The notes beneath the pieces were generated by a model, which saw only the letters and a program-made list of their open reading frames with translations, was not told where the DNA came from and searched no databases. From NCBI GenBank assembly GCA_964617625.1, contig CAZTZL010000007.1, positions 1-64,000 of the forward strand: DNA of 64,000 bases, read 5' to 3'. Each line of letters starts with the position of its first letter. The first letter of the stretch is position 1. Shown here in pieces: positions 1 through 7,973 of this stretch. The position numbers and the translations under genes were made by a program. The DNA comes from CAZTZL01 sp964617625. Its GTDB lineage: Bacteria; Zhuqueibacterota; QNDG01; DSAB01.

Positions 1-108
1 TACATTTTAGTGGTTAAATGGCCGTTGTTTGTAACAAATGAATTAAATAATCATTCACAAAAAAGCCGAATATTAGAAATATTCGATATTAACAAAGAAG
101 GAAAACAA

Positions 109-1293
109 ATGAGTTTTAAACAATTTAATCTTGATTCACGCCTGATGTCGGCAATTAACCGCGAAGGTTATATTCATCCGACGCCAATTCAGGCCAAGGC
201 GATTCCGCTTGTTCTTGCCGGACATGACCTGATCGGTACAGCACAGACGGGAACGGGAAAGACAGCGGCGTTTGTCCTCCCCATTCTTCAGAAACTGATT
301 GCCGGCCCGAGGGGCCGCACACAGGTACTTATCATTACACCGACGCGGGAACTGGCCGAACAAATTCATCAGACCATTCAGACCCTGGCGGCAGGAACGA
401 GAATTCGAAGCGCGACCCTGTACGGCGGGGTATCTTCAGCACCGCAACTCAACGCTTTGAGAAGAGGCGTCGAAATTTTAGTGGCTTGTCCCGGACGGCT
501 TCTCGATCATATTCAGCATGGGCATGCGAGATTGAACTCTCTGACATTTCTTGTTCTGGATGAAGCGGACCGTATGTTCGACATGGGATTTCTCCCGGAC
601 GTGCGTAAAATTCTCAAACATGTGCCTGAAAAACGTCAGACACTGCTCTTTTCCGCCACATTCCCGTCCGAGATAAAGGATCTTGCTTCACAGACATTGA
701 CGAACCCCAAGTATGCGACTCTGAGTCTGAACTGTCCGGTACATACTGTGTCCCACGCGCTTTATCCTGTCCCTCATCACTTAAAAACCAAACTGGTTTT
801 GTCCCTTTTAAAAAGTACAAATACCGGTTCGGTATTGATCTTTACACGGACCAAATATCGCGCGCAGGGATTGGCGGGCAAGATTGAAAGTATCGGATAC
901 AAAGTCACAAGTTTGCATAGCAACCGAACGCAAAATCAGCGGCAAGCTGCGATTAATGGTTTCAAGGACGGCACCTTTCAGATCATGGTAGCGACTGACA
1001 TTGCGGCACGGGGTCTGGATGTAGAGAAAGTTTCTCATGTCATCAACTTTGACATGCCCAACACATCGGATGCCTACATTCACCGGATAGGACGGACGGG
1101 GCGTGCCGAGAACAGGGGGGACGCGTTTACGCTGACCACTCCGGAAGACAGCGACATGGTGCGGACATTGGAAAAGATTATGGGGAAACCGCTGCGGCGT
1201 GAAAAGCTGCCGGAATTCAATTATCATACACCTCCACCGGTTCCGCGTGTCCAGGCCTCCAGGCCGGCCCGGCGGTCTTTTTCGAGAAGGTGA
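109..1293 (+). CDS. DEAD-box ATP-dependent RNA helicase, RhlE-like
   Basis: A 394-aa superfamily 2 helicase that unwinds short RNA duplexes using ATP, acting in the cytoplasm in ribosome assembly or RNA decay. All core motifs are visible: an N-terminal Q motif (PTPIQAKAIP), Walker A AQTGTGKT, VLDEAD, SAT (LLFSATFP) and HRIGRTGRA in the second RecA lobe. The C-terminal tail is short, basic and Pro/Arg-rich (ends RPARRSFSRR), which fits the RhlE group better than DeaD. The frame is open upstream to position 10, but ATG 109 is preferred: it has AAGGAAAA just upstream and its product begins MSFKQFNL, the usual family start. Transcribed alone; structured repeats follow. The exact subfamily (RhlE, SrmB or CshA-like) is inference. 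Confidence 0.95.
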   Translation: MSFKQFNLDSRLMSAINREGYIHPTPIQAKAIPLVLAGHDLIGTAQTGTGKTAAFVLPILQKLIAGPRGRTQVLIITPTRELAEQIHQTIQTLAAGTRIRSATLYGGVSSAPQLNALRRGVEILVACPGRLLDHIQHGHARLNSLTFLVLDEADRMFDMGFLPDVRKILKHVPEKRQTLLFSATFPSEIKDLASQTLTNPKYATLSLNCPVHTVSHALYPVPHHLKTKLVLSLLKSTNTGSVLIFTRTKYRAQGLAGKIESIGYKVTSLHSNRTQNQRQAAINGFKDGTFQIMVATDIAARGLDVEKVSHVINFDMPNTSDAYIHRIGRTGRAENRGDAFTLTTPEDSDMVRTLEKIMGKPLRREKLPEFNYHTPPPVPRVQASRPARRSFSRR

Positions 1294-1331
1294 GAGTAAT
1301 ATTTTAAGAAGCAGGTGAGACACTCCTCTGT

Positions 1332-1680
1332 CTCAGATTCCGAAGTTACGGGATCTGAGGGTTCCCCGGCACAAAGATTGTCCCGAATGATCGGTACAGG
1401 CCGGGGCAAGCTCAAAAAGGGAAGATAGTATTGAACAGATTTATTATAGTACTTTGCCTCTTGTTCGATTGATCTTCGGATTCCAGGAGGTGCTATCTTA
1501 TAAAAATGTAACCTCCAGAAGGTTTACAACCTTTGGGAGGTTTTTTATTGACATTCCTCCTTTTCCGGTTCTTCGGAATCGGAAGTTCTTCCCCTGCTAA
1601 TATAATACTCCGAAGGTTCGGGACAGGCTCTAAAAATGGGAGATAATATTGTAAATGATTATAATAGCACCTTGACATTC
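1332..1680. repeat. Diverged tandem intergenic repeat with hairpins
   Basis: The 575-nt gap after the helicase holds two diverged copies of one unit. Copy 1 (about 1332-1460) has an 11-bp stem (1332-1342 with 1349-1359, loop AAGTTA) and CCCCGGC/GCCGGGG arms (1364-1370, 1400-1406). It ends in a segment reading AAGATAGTATTG. Copy 2 (about 1560-1680) has a TTCCG/CGGAA hairpin (1563-1578) and ends in the related GAGATAATATTG. Both copies end in TTATAGTAC or TTATAATAGCAC followed by a CTTG-type sequence. Open frames across them are low-complexity by-products of the repeat. No gene is supported here; the function is unknown. Confidence 0.55.
1510..1546 (+). terminator. Rho-independent terminator-like hairpin
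   Basis: AACCTCC (1510-1516) pairs with GGAGGTT (1536-1542), with an inner AAGG/CCTT stem, followed by a run of six T (1541-1546). It lies between the two copies of the intergenic repeat, 217 nt after the helicase stop, and could end that transcript. Confidence 0.65.
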
Positions 1681-1868
1681 TCATTCCTTTTAAGTATATT
1701 TTTTACAAATTGATACACAGCTTACAGACTTGCCTTAATTTCACTTAAACAAAATTATAAAGATGATAATCTTTCTTAAAACTGTATTAACCTGATTACA
1801 TACTGCGAATATAAATTCGAAGTATGTATAAAAATTATACGGATTTTTTTTTATAATGGGAGTTGTCT

Positions 1869-2516
1869 ATGCAAATAAGTGAGATATTCAAACGAGTTGG
1901 AAAACTGAAAGTATTTCCTGTCATCACAATTGAGAATACCGAACATGCCGTTCCTCTTGCGGATGCTCTCATAGAAGGCGGGCTGCCCGTTATTGAAATT
2001 ACGTTTCGTACCAATGTTGCAGCGAATGTGATACAAATGTTGCGGCAGGAGCGGCCCGATTTGCTGGTTGGCGCAGGAACGATTCTAACTGTTGAAAATG
2101 TAAGAAAGGCGAAAGATTGCGGCGCTGCTTTCGGGGTAGCACCGGGATTCAATCGAAAGGTTGCAGAGGAGGCGTTGCGTTTGGATTTTCCTTTTTCACC
2201 CGGTGTGATGACGCCCACGGATATTGAAGCGGCTCTTGATCTGGGAATCAAAGTGTTGAAATTTTTTCCGGCCGAAGCAATGGGAGGGATCAACACACTC
2301 AAACAGATAGCCGCACCTTATCTGCATACCGGTGTTCGTTTTATACCACTGGGGAAGATTAATCTGAACAATTTTCAGGAGTATCTAAAAAACGATTTTG
2401 TATTGGCAATCGGCGGGTCGTGGATTGCCAGAATTGACCGGATTGCTGCAGGAGATTGGGAAACTATCAAACAAAATTGCAGGGAGATCAGGCATCTTTT
2501 GGATGGACCAGAATGA
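1869..2516 (+). CDS. eda: KDPG/KHG aldolase (2-dehydro-3-deoxyphosphogluconate aldolase)
   Basis: A 215-aa class I aldolase that splits 2-keto-3-deoxy-6-phosphogluconate into pyruvate and glyceraldehyde 3-phosphate; cytoplasmic. The general acid/base Glu is in GGLPVIEITFRT (about residue 43), and the Schiff-base Lys is in GIKVLKFFPAE (about residue 131), positions that match the E. coli enzyme. The phosphate-binding segment GAGTI and the GGSW motif near the C-terminus are also present. Start: ATG 1869 has GGGAG six bases upstream; an in-frame TTG at 1863 is less likely. It precedes kduI and kduD (after a transposase relic), so it most likely ends the uronate pathway here, since KDG phosphorylated elsewhere would feed it. 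No KDG kinase is adjacent. Confidence 0.95.
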   Translation: MQISEIFKRVGKLKVFPVITIENTEHAVPLADALIEGGLPVIEITFRTNVAANVIQMLRQERPDLLVGAGTILTVENVRKAKDCGAAFGVAPGFNRKVAEEALRLDFPFSPGVMTPTDIEAALDLGIKVLKFFPAEAMGGINTLKQIAAPYLHTGVRFIPLGKINLNNFQEYLKNDFVLAIGGSWIARIDRIAAGDWETIKQNCREIRHLLDGPE

Positions 2517-2669
2517 AGCTAAAGGATCGATTTATTTGTGTGAGGACGTGATCATGGAATAGAAACATTGTCGGATACAGTAATAGTTTATAGATCATTT
2601 AGTGAGTAACAAAAATTTTAAAAAAGGGGGTGTGACCAGCATGATTTAATAATTTAGATTTATTAGGTC

Positions 2670-2921
2670 ATGAAAAACAAGCCATTAATTAAACACAAAA
2701 AACGAAAAATAATTGAGTGCTTTAGTTTAGGACTAACGATAACTTAAACAGCTCAATTATTAGGTGTTAATCACATTACAATTAACAAATACTTCTTTCA
2801 ATTCAGACAAGCCATAGCTTTTCATCAAGAACAACAGCTAAACCATTTCATGCTAGATGCGGATTTAAAACCAGTGGATAAGAATGATATATCTGTCAAG
2901 ATTGTTCTCTGGGATAGTTAA
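2670..2921 (+). pseudogene. IS1595-family transposase relic (N-terminal part)
   Basis: Reading from ATG 2670 gives a lysine-rich helix-turn-helix-like stretch (KHKKRKIIECFSLG, then TAQLLGVNHITINKYF and FRQAIAFHQEQQ). This resembles the N-terminal part of IS1595/IS1016-type transposases. It is interrupted by an in-frame TAA at 2745 and ends at 2919-2921, and the DDE catalytic region is missing, so it is not functional. The family call is from pattern memory. The region is more AT-rich than its neighbours. The rest of the 2517-3118 gap holds no gene that I can support; no clear terminal inverted repeats were found. Confidence 0.6.
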
Positions 2922-3118
2922 TTTAGTTACCAGTAAAAAGATTAAAATAGATGTTGGCAAATATTGAAATTGATCTAGTTCGACTGCTTTTTCTTTTGAT
3001 TTTTCCGAAAAATTAATACATTAAATGAATCCTATTTAAAACCCTGATGATTGGCATCAGATGGTCCAAACAGAAGAAGATTCGAACGAAAATTTCTGTT
3101 TCAGAAAGGATGTTTGTT

Positions 3119-3946
3119 ATGAAAAGTAGATATGTTTCCGATCGGGTTCGGTATCAGCGAATGAACGCGGAAGAGCTGCGGGAATCGTATCTTGTCGATT
3201 TGTTCACTCCCGGTGAACTGGAGCTTGTATATACAGATGTGGATCGTGCAATTGTCGGATCCGCAGTACCTTTGAAAAAAACGTTGACCCTCGCTTCTGC
3301 CAAAAAACTGGCCGCCGAATATTTTGCGGAGCGGCGCGAAATCGGTGTGATCAATATCGGTCAAGCAGGTTCCGTGACCGTCGATAGACAAACATATAAA
3401 ATGGGTTATTTGGATGGACTTTATGTCGGTCGGGAATCCAAAGAAATCATATTCAAGAGCAATGATGCCAGGAATCCCGCCCGCTTCTACATACTCAGCT
3501 ATCCGGCGCATACGGCCTATCCGACCACACATATTCAGCTCGATGATGCGGTTCACACGAAAATGGGTTCCATGGAAGAATCCAACGCAAGGACGATTCA
3601 TAAATATATACTCCCGGGAAAAGTGAAAAGCTGTCAACTGGTCATGGGAGTCACGCTGCTGGAATCCGGAAGCGTCTGGAACACAATGAGCGCCCATACT
3701 CACGAACGCCGTACGGAAATCTACTGTTATTTCGATATCGGGGTCAATGATGTTGTGTTTCATTATATGGGCATGCCCGACGAAACACGACACATCGTGG
3801 TGCGGAACGGGCAGGCGGTGATTTCCCCGAGTTGGTCGATTCATGCGGGATGCGGCACAAGAAAGTACGCGTTTATCTGGGGCATGGGCGGCGAAAACCA
3901 GGCGTTTGATGATATGGACGGCGTGGCGATGGATATGATTCGATAA
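3119..3946 (+). CDS. kduI: 5-dehydro-4-deoxy-D-glucuronate isomerase
   Basis: A 275-aa cupin-fold isomerase converting 5-keto-4-deoxyuronate (DKI) into 3-deoxy-D-glycero-2,5-hexodiulosonate, a step in pectin and unsaturated uronate breakdown. The metal-site residues known from E. coli KduI are visible as the HTHERRTE stretch (two His and one Glu) and the later His in SWSIHAGCG. The length matches the family (about 278 aa). The frame extends upstream to 3047, but ATG 3119 fits the family N-terminus (MKSRYVSDRVRYQRM) and has AGAAAGGA upstream; ATG 3110 is closer to that site but less likely. It is followed after 28 nt by kduD, so the two are probably co-transcribed. Confidence 0.95.
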   Translation: MKSRYVSDRVRYQRMNAEELRESYLVDLFTPGELELVYTDVDRAIVGSAVPLKKTLTLASAKKLAAEYFAERREIGVINIGQAGSVTVDRQTYKMGYLDGLYVGRESKEIIFKSNDARNPARFYILSYPAHTAYPTTHIQLDDAVHTKMGSMEESNARTIHKYILPGKVKSCQLVMGVTLLESGSVWNTMSAHTHERRTEIYCYFDIGVNDVVFHYMGMPDETRHIVVRNGQAVISPSWSIHAGCGTRKYAFIWGMGGENQAFDDMDGVAMDMIR

Positions 3947-3974
3947 TATTGAATTCAAGATTATAGGAGAACCA

Positions 3975-4736
3975 ATGATTTTAGATCAATTCAAACTGGA
4001 CGGGAAGGTGGCGGTTGTCACCGGAGCATCGCGCGGGCTTGGGCAGGCCATAGCCATCGCTCTGGCCGAGGCGGGCGCGGATGTGGCTCTTGTAGACATC
4101 CTATCTATGGATGAAACGAAAAAGACAATTACGGATCTTGGCCGGAAATGTACGGCTATTACCGCAGATCTCAAAAAACTCGATTCTGTGGATGATATTG
4201 TCCATACGACTGTTAAGGAACTGGGACGGCTGGATATTCTTTTCAATAACGCGGGCATTATCCGCCGCGCGCCTCTTACTGAATTCTCGGAAAAAGACTG
4301 GGACGATGTGATCAATATCAACCAGAAGACGCTTTTCTTCTTGAGCCAGGCCGCTGCCAAACAAATGATCAAACAGGGTGAGGGCGGCAAGATTATCAAT
4401 ACGGCTTCCATGCTTTCTTTCCAGGGCGGCATTCTGGTGCCTTCCTACACCGCTTCCAAATCAGCCGTGATGGGGCTGACCCGGCTGATGGCCAATGAAC
4501 TGGCTCCTCATAAAATCAATGTCAACGCGATTGCGCCTGGATATATGGCTACGGACAACACAGCGCCTTTGCGCGCCGATGCCAATCGCAGCAAGTCTAT
4601 CCTGGATAGGATTCCGGCTGGGCGCTGGGGAGAACCCAAGGATTTGCAGGGTGTTGCAGTCTTTTTGGCTTCCGAAGCATCCGCTTATCTGCAGGGTTAT
4701 ACAATTGCTGTGGATGGTGGATGGCTTGCCCGTTAA
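3975..4736 (+). CDS. kduD: 2-dehydro-3-deoxy-D-gluconate 5-dehydrogenase (SDR family)
   Basis: A 253-aa short-chain dehydrogenase/reductase that reduces the KduI product to 2-keto-3-deoxygluconate with NAD(P)H. Visible motifs: the nucleotide-binding TGASRGLG (residues 16-23), NNAG (91-94), and the catalytic triad Ser145, Tyr158 and Lys162 in SYTASK. The C-terminal GYTIAVDGGWLAR is typical of KduD. AGGAGAACCA precedes ATG 3975. It sits 28 nt after kduI and 24 nt before the DUF4861 gene, so the three form an operon. The order kduI-kduD and the family length make the KduD call much more likely than a generic 3-oxoacyl-ACP reductase. Confidence 0.93.
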   Translation: MILDQFKLDGKVAVVTGASRGLGQAIAIALAEAGADVALVDILSMDETKKTITDLGRKCTAITADLKKLDSVDDIVHTTVKELGRLDILFNNAGIIRRAPLTEFSEKDWDDVININQKTLFFLSQAAAKQMIKQGEGGKIINTASMLSFQGGILVPSYTASKSAVMGLTRLMANELAPHKINVNAIAPGYMATDNTAPLRADANRSKSILDRIPAGRWGEPKDLQGVAVFLASEASAYLQGYTIAVDGGWLAR

Positions 4737-4760
4737 TCATTGAATCAAGGAGAATTCATC

Positions 4761-5639
4761 ATGAAAAAATTGCTATTCATACTATTGATTTCCAGAAGCT
4801 TTTCCGTGAGTCAGGCTCAAAACAACACAGATATCAGTCTGTTTATGAAAGCGGATAGCGCCACTTATTTAAACGAGGTGAGTTCTAAATCGGGCGACCT
4901 GTTTCAAACCGTCGGTCATCATGGTCCTGCTGTCGAAAACGAATGGATGGGGATTCGTATCTATTTCGACAAAAAAGCAGCCATTGATATCTACTCAAAA
5001 ACAAAACCGGGCCTCGAGCTCAAACAGGCTCGCTGGTACCCTACCATTGAACAACAAAAAAATGGATGGGGAGCCGATTATTACAAAGTAGGCGCAACTG
5101 TTGGTTTGGGAGGGGTACGTTTATGGGACGGTAAACAGGTCGTTCCGCTTAATCCAGTGACAAACCGGACCGCCCGGGTTGTAAAAGAAAAAATCTCATC
5201 TTATATGGAAATGCTTTCGGAAGGTGTGCCCTGCAAGGATCGAACAGTGGATATTTTAGTCCGTGTGACGGTTTTTTCTGGGGTCAGAGAAGCCAAAGTT
5301 GAAGCCTTTGCCTTAACTGATTTACCGGTGCAATTTGTTACAGGAATCAACTATCATAAGGGAGAGGAAGTTCAAAATTATGATGGATTAATTGCGACAT
5401 GGGGCATACATCCCGAAGATGTCGCGGCCGAGCCGATTCAATTGGGCGCAGCCATTATCTATCAACCCTCCGATTATATCGATGAACAAGATGACGGAAC
5501 GCAAATATTGTTAATTTCGAAACCGGGCAAAGAGTTAACCACCTGGATTTCTTCTGCCAATGAAAAAGAAGCAGAATTGAATACAATGGAAAAATTTCTT
5601 CATTCCCTAAACATTGAAAAGTATGCAAAGAAAAATTGA
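4761..5639 (+). CDS. DUF4861 family secreted protein
   Basis: A 292-aa exported protein. It begins with a Lys-Lys/hydrophobic signal peptide (MKKLLFILLISRSFSVSQAQ) with likely cleavage after SQAQ. The body contains WGADYYKVGATVGLGG followed by RLWDG, which I associate with DUF4861 proteins common in pectin and rhamnogalacturonan gene clusters. No catalytic activity is established for that family that I can name with confidence. AAGGAGAA lies seven bases before ATG 4761; an in-frame TTG at 4740 is rejected for lack of a site. It is the last gene of the kduI-kduD operon, so it probably acts on, or binds, uronate-containing saccharides in the periplasm. The role is inferred. Confidence 0.75.
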   Translation: MKKLLFILLISRSFSVSQAQNNTDISLFMKADSATYLNEVSSKSGDLFQTVGHHGPAVENEWMGIRIYFDKKAAIDIYSKTKPGLELKQARWYPTIEQQKNGWGADYYKVGATVGLGGVRLWDGKQVVPLNPVTNRTARVVKEKISSYMEMLSEGVPCKDRTVDILVRVTVFSGVREAKVEAFALTDLPVQFVTGINYHKGEEVQNYDGLIATWGIHPEDVAAEPIQLGAAIIYQPSDYIDEQDDGTQILLISKPGKELTTWISSANEKEAELNTMEKFLHSLNIEKYAKKN

Positions 5640-6047
5640 CTTCTATTCATTTACTATTTAATATAACATAGTAATTTTGTGGCATGCATAATTATAAAGG
5701 AATTCTACTGATTGGATCGACATTTGACGTATCGTAAAGCAACCAAAGAAAGATGGACCGAGGATGAATTGAGAAAGTGTTACGAAAATGAGCAATGAAG
5801 GTGTCATTTTCGTGAATATCAAAAATCATCATTATAAAAGATATTTAAGATTTGTCAGGTTGAAAATATATGTTTTTCTACCTTTATTTTACTTTCCCAA
5901 AATATAATTATAATAACTAATATTAATCTTTATGGTTTCGCACTTGCATTTTCCCGTCAAGTTTTATTATATTAATTTACGTTTGTTCTGAATTCTGATT
6001 CCAGATTGCAGTTTTAAGAATTAAAAATATATTTTTTTTGGATGAAT
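5640..6047. other. Intergenic region without a supported gene
   Basis: AT-rich gap before the symporter gene. A short frame ending near 5799 (RWTEDELRKCYENEQ before its stop) could be the tail of a lost gene, but nothing recognisable precedes it. No terminator with a clear T-run was found after the DUF4861 gene. Confidence 0.4.
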
Positions 6048-6063
6048 GCGAAAACGTTTTCGC
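6048..6063. promoter_or_regulatory. LacI-family operator-like palindrome
   Basis: A perfect 16-bp palindrome, GCGAAAACGTTTTCGC, with the central CG step and AAACGTTT core typical of LacI/GalR-type operators. It lies 94 bp upstream of the symporter start. No LacI-type regulator is encoded in this window, so the binder would be elsewhere. The class is known; binding here is inference. Confidence 0.6.
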
Positions 6064-6156
6064 AATATTTTCATTTCATTGCAGGTATCAAAACCAAGTG
6101 GAGCAGGTGTATCAATCCGTTTTTGTTTTCTTGTATTAAGTTGAAAGATCTTGGCG

Positions 6157-7947
6157 ATGCAAATCCATGCTCTTGATATTGCGATTATTCTAATATATCT
6201 GATTGCTGTCATTGTGATAGGATTTCTGGTCTCCCGTCGCGCAGGTCAGAATATGGACTCCTATTTTCTTGGAGGGAAAACGCTGCCGTGGTACGTGCTG
6301 GGGATTGCCAATGCTTCTTCGATGTTTGACATCACCGGAACAATGTGGCTCGTCTACATTCTATTCGTATACGGATTGAAGGGATGCTGGATGCCCTGGC
6401 TGTGGCCGACATTCAATCAAATCTTTTTAATGATTTACCTGGCCGTTTGGATTCGCCGTTCCAATGTATTGACCGGAGCCGAATGGATTTCCACACGTTT
6501 CGGCCGCGGAAAGGGAGGAGAGTTATCAAGGATCAGTGTGGTTATATTTGCTATCATCAGTGTTATCGGTTTTTTAACGTATGCCTTTCAGGGCATTGGA
6601 AAATTCGCCTCAGTCTTCTTTCCGTGGGACATTTCGCCGAACACATATGCGGTCATCTTTATGACAATCACGACTGTTTATGTCATTGTCGGCGGGATGT
6701 ACAGTGTGGTCCTGACCGATCTGCTTCAGTTTACGATTCTTGCAATTGCGTCCGTTTTTATCGGAATCATCGCTATCCATAAAGTATCTCCGGAGGCGCT
6801 GTCCGCAGTTATTCCGGCGGGATGGAAAAATATATTCTTCGGATGGAAGCTCAACTTAGACTGGTCGGGAGTACTCAATTTTGTTAATAATCAGATCAAT
6901 TCGGATGGATATTCGTTCATCACAATTATCATCATGATGATGCTTTTTAAGGGAGTGCTCCAAAGCATGGCCGGGCCCGCACCGAATTACGATATGCAGC
7001 GCGTGCTTGCCACGAGAAAGCCGAAGGAATCCGCATTGATGAGCGGAATTGTTTCTATTTGTCTCTTTCCAAGATGGATCATGGTCAGCGGCATTACGAT
7101 TTTAGCACTTGTTTTTTTCAGCCCGCAGATCAAGGCAATGGGATCGAATATAGATTTTGAAATGATTCTCCCGTATATCATCAACAATTTCATCCCGACA
7201 GGCCTTTTGGGTTTGCTGTTGGCCGGTCTTTTGGCTGCATTCATGTCCACGTTTGATGCTACGGTTAATGCCGGTGCAGCCTATATTGTCAATGACATTT
7301 ACAAACGGTATATCAACTCCAAAGCTTCTGATAGAAAATACGTAACCATCAGTTATCTGAGCTCGATAGGGATTGTCATTGTCGGGATGATTTTTGGTTT
7401 TATGGCGAGATCGATCAATGATGTAATGCAGTGGCTATTTGCTGGATTGTATGGGGGGTACGCCGCGCCTAACCTTCTGAAATGGTACTGGTGGCGATTA
7501 AATGGTAAAGGCTTTTTCTGGGGGATGATTTCCGGAACGGCTGCAGCTCTGTTTTTTCCGCTTGTATTTCCAGAATTGTCGCCTCTTTTTAGTTTTCCTT
7601 TTATTTTACTTATTTCGGCAGGAGCGAGTATTATCGCCAGTTTGTTAACCCGGCCGGAAGATGAAAAAGTTCTCAAGTCATTTTACAGGAATGTTCGGCC
7701 CTGGGGATTCTGGAGTCCAATTCATCAGAAGGTAATTCAGGAAGCACCCGAGTTCAAACAAAACAGGGCTTTCAAGCGGGATTTGATCAATGTCGTCGTC
7801 GGCATTGTCTGGCAAATGACGCTTATTGTGATTCCGGTTTATCTTGTTATTCGTGAGATGAAGGCCATGTGGATTGCAGTCGGGATTCTCTTTATGGCTT
7901 CAGTCTTTTTAAAGAAAAACTGGTACGATAAATTGAAAGAAAATTAA
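6157..7947 (+). CDS. Sodium:solute symporter (SSS family)
   Basis: A 596-aa inner-membrane transporter with about 13-15 hydrophobic segments. It starts with the SSS first helix (DIAIILIYLIAVIVIGFLVS) and the family signature YFLGGKTLPWYVLGIAN. A further segment TFDATVNAGAAYIVNDIYK matches the helix 8 region, where Na+-binding residues lie in characterised members. SSS proteins import sugars, sugar acids, amino acids or nucleosides with Na+. The specificity cannot be read directly; the neighbours suggest a uronate or manno-oligosaccharide-derived sugar. ATG 6157 is chosen, with a TTG at 6151 as alternative; neither has a strong ribosome site. It is 26 nt before the epimerase gene, so the two are likely co-transcribed under the palindrome at 6048. 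Confidence 0.92.
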   Translation: MQIHALDIAIILIYLIAVIVIGFLVSRRAGQNMDSYFLGGKTLPWYVLGIANASSMFDITGTMWLVYILFVYGLKGCWMPWLWPTFNQIFLMIYLAVWIRRSNVLTGAEWISTRFGRGKGGELSRISVVIFAIISVIGFLTYAFQGIGKFASVFFPWDISPNTYAVIFMTITTVYVIVGGMYSVVLTDLLQFTILAIASVFIGIIAIHKVSPEALSAVIPAGWKNIFFGWKLNLDWSGVLNFVNNQINSDGYSFITIIIMMMLFKGVLQSMAGPAPNYDMQRVLATRKPKESALMSGIVSICLFPRWIMVSGITILALVFFSPQIKAMGSNIDFEMILPYIINNFIPTGLLGLLLAGLLAAFMSTFDATVNAGAAYIVNDIYKRYINSKASDRKYVTISYLSSIGIVIVGMIFGFMARSINDVMQWLFAGLYGGYAAPNLLKWYWWRLNGKGFFWGMISGTAAALFFPLVFPELSPLFSFPFILLISAGASIIASLLTRPEDEKVLKSFYRNVRPWGFWSPIHQKVIQEAPEFKQNRAFKRDLINVVVGIVWQMTLIVIPVYLVIREMKAMWIAVGILFMASVFLKKNWYDKLKEN

Positions 7948-7973
7948 AGTGAAAATATGGGATAAAATCCGAT

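Noticed and set aside
808..1323. Long minus-strand open frame inside the helicase gene
   Set aside because: It lies opposite a well-supported DEAD-box gene with all motifs; the product has no recognisable domain and no ribosome site.
1505..1510. Met-stop minimal frame after an AGGAGG sequence
   Set aside because: Striking spacing, but it sits at the foot of the terminator hairpin and encodes nothing.
1493..1684. 63-codon minus-strand frame after the helicase
   Set aside because: It reads through the diverged intergenic repeat and terminator hairpin; no ribosome site and no recognisable content.
3101..3958. 285-codon minus-strand frame opposite kduI
   Set aside because: A shadow of kduI; the plus-strand product is unmistakable.
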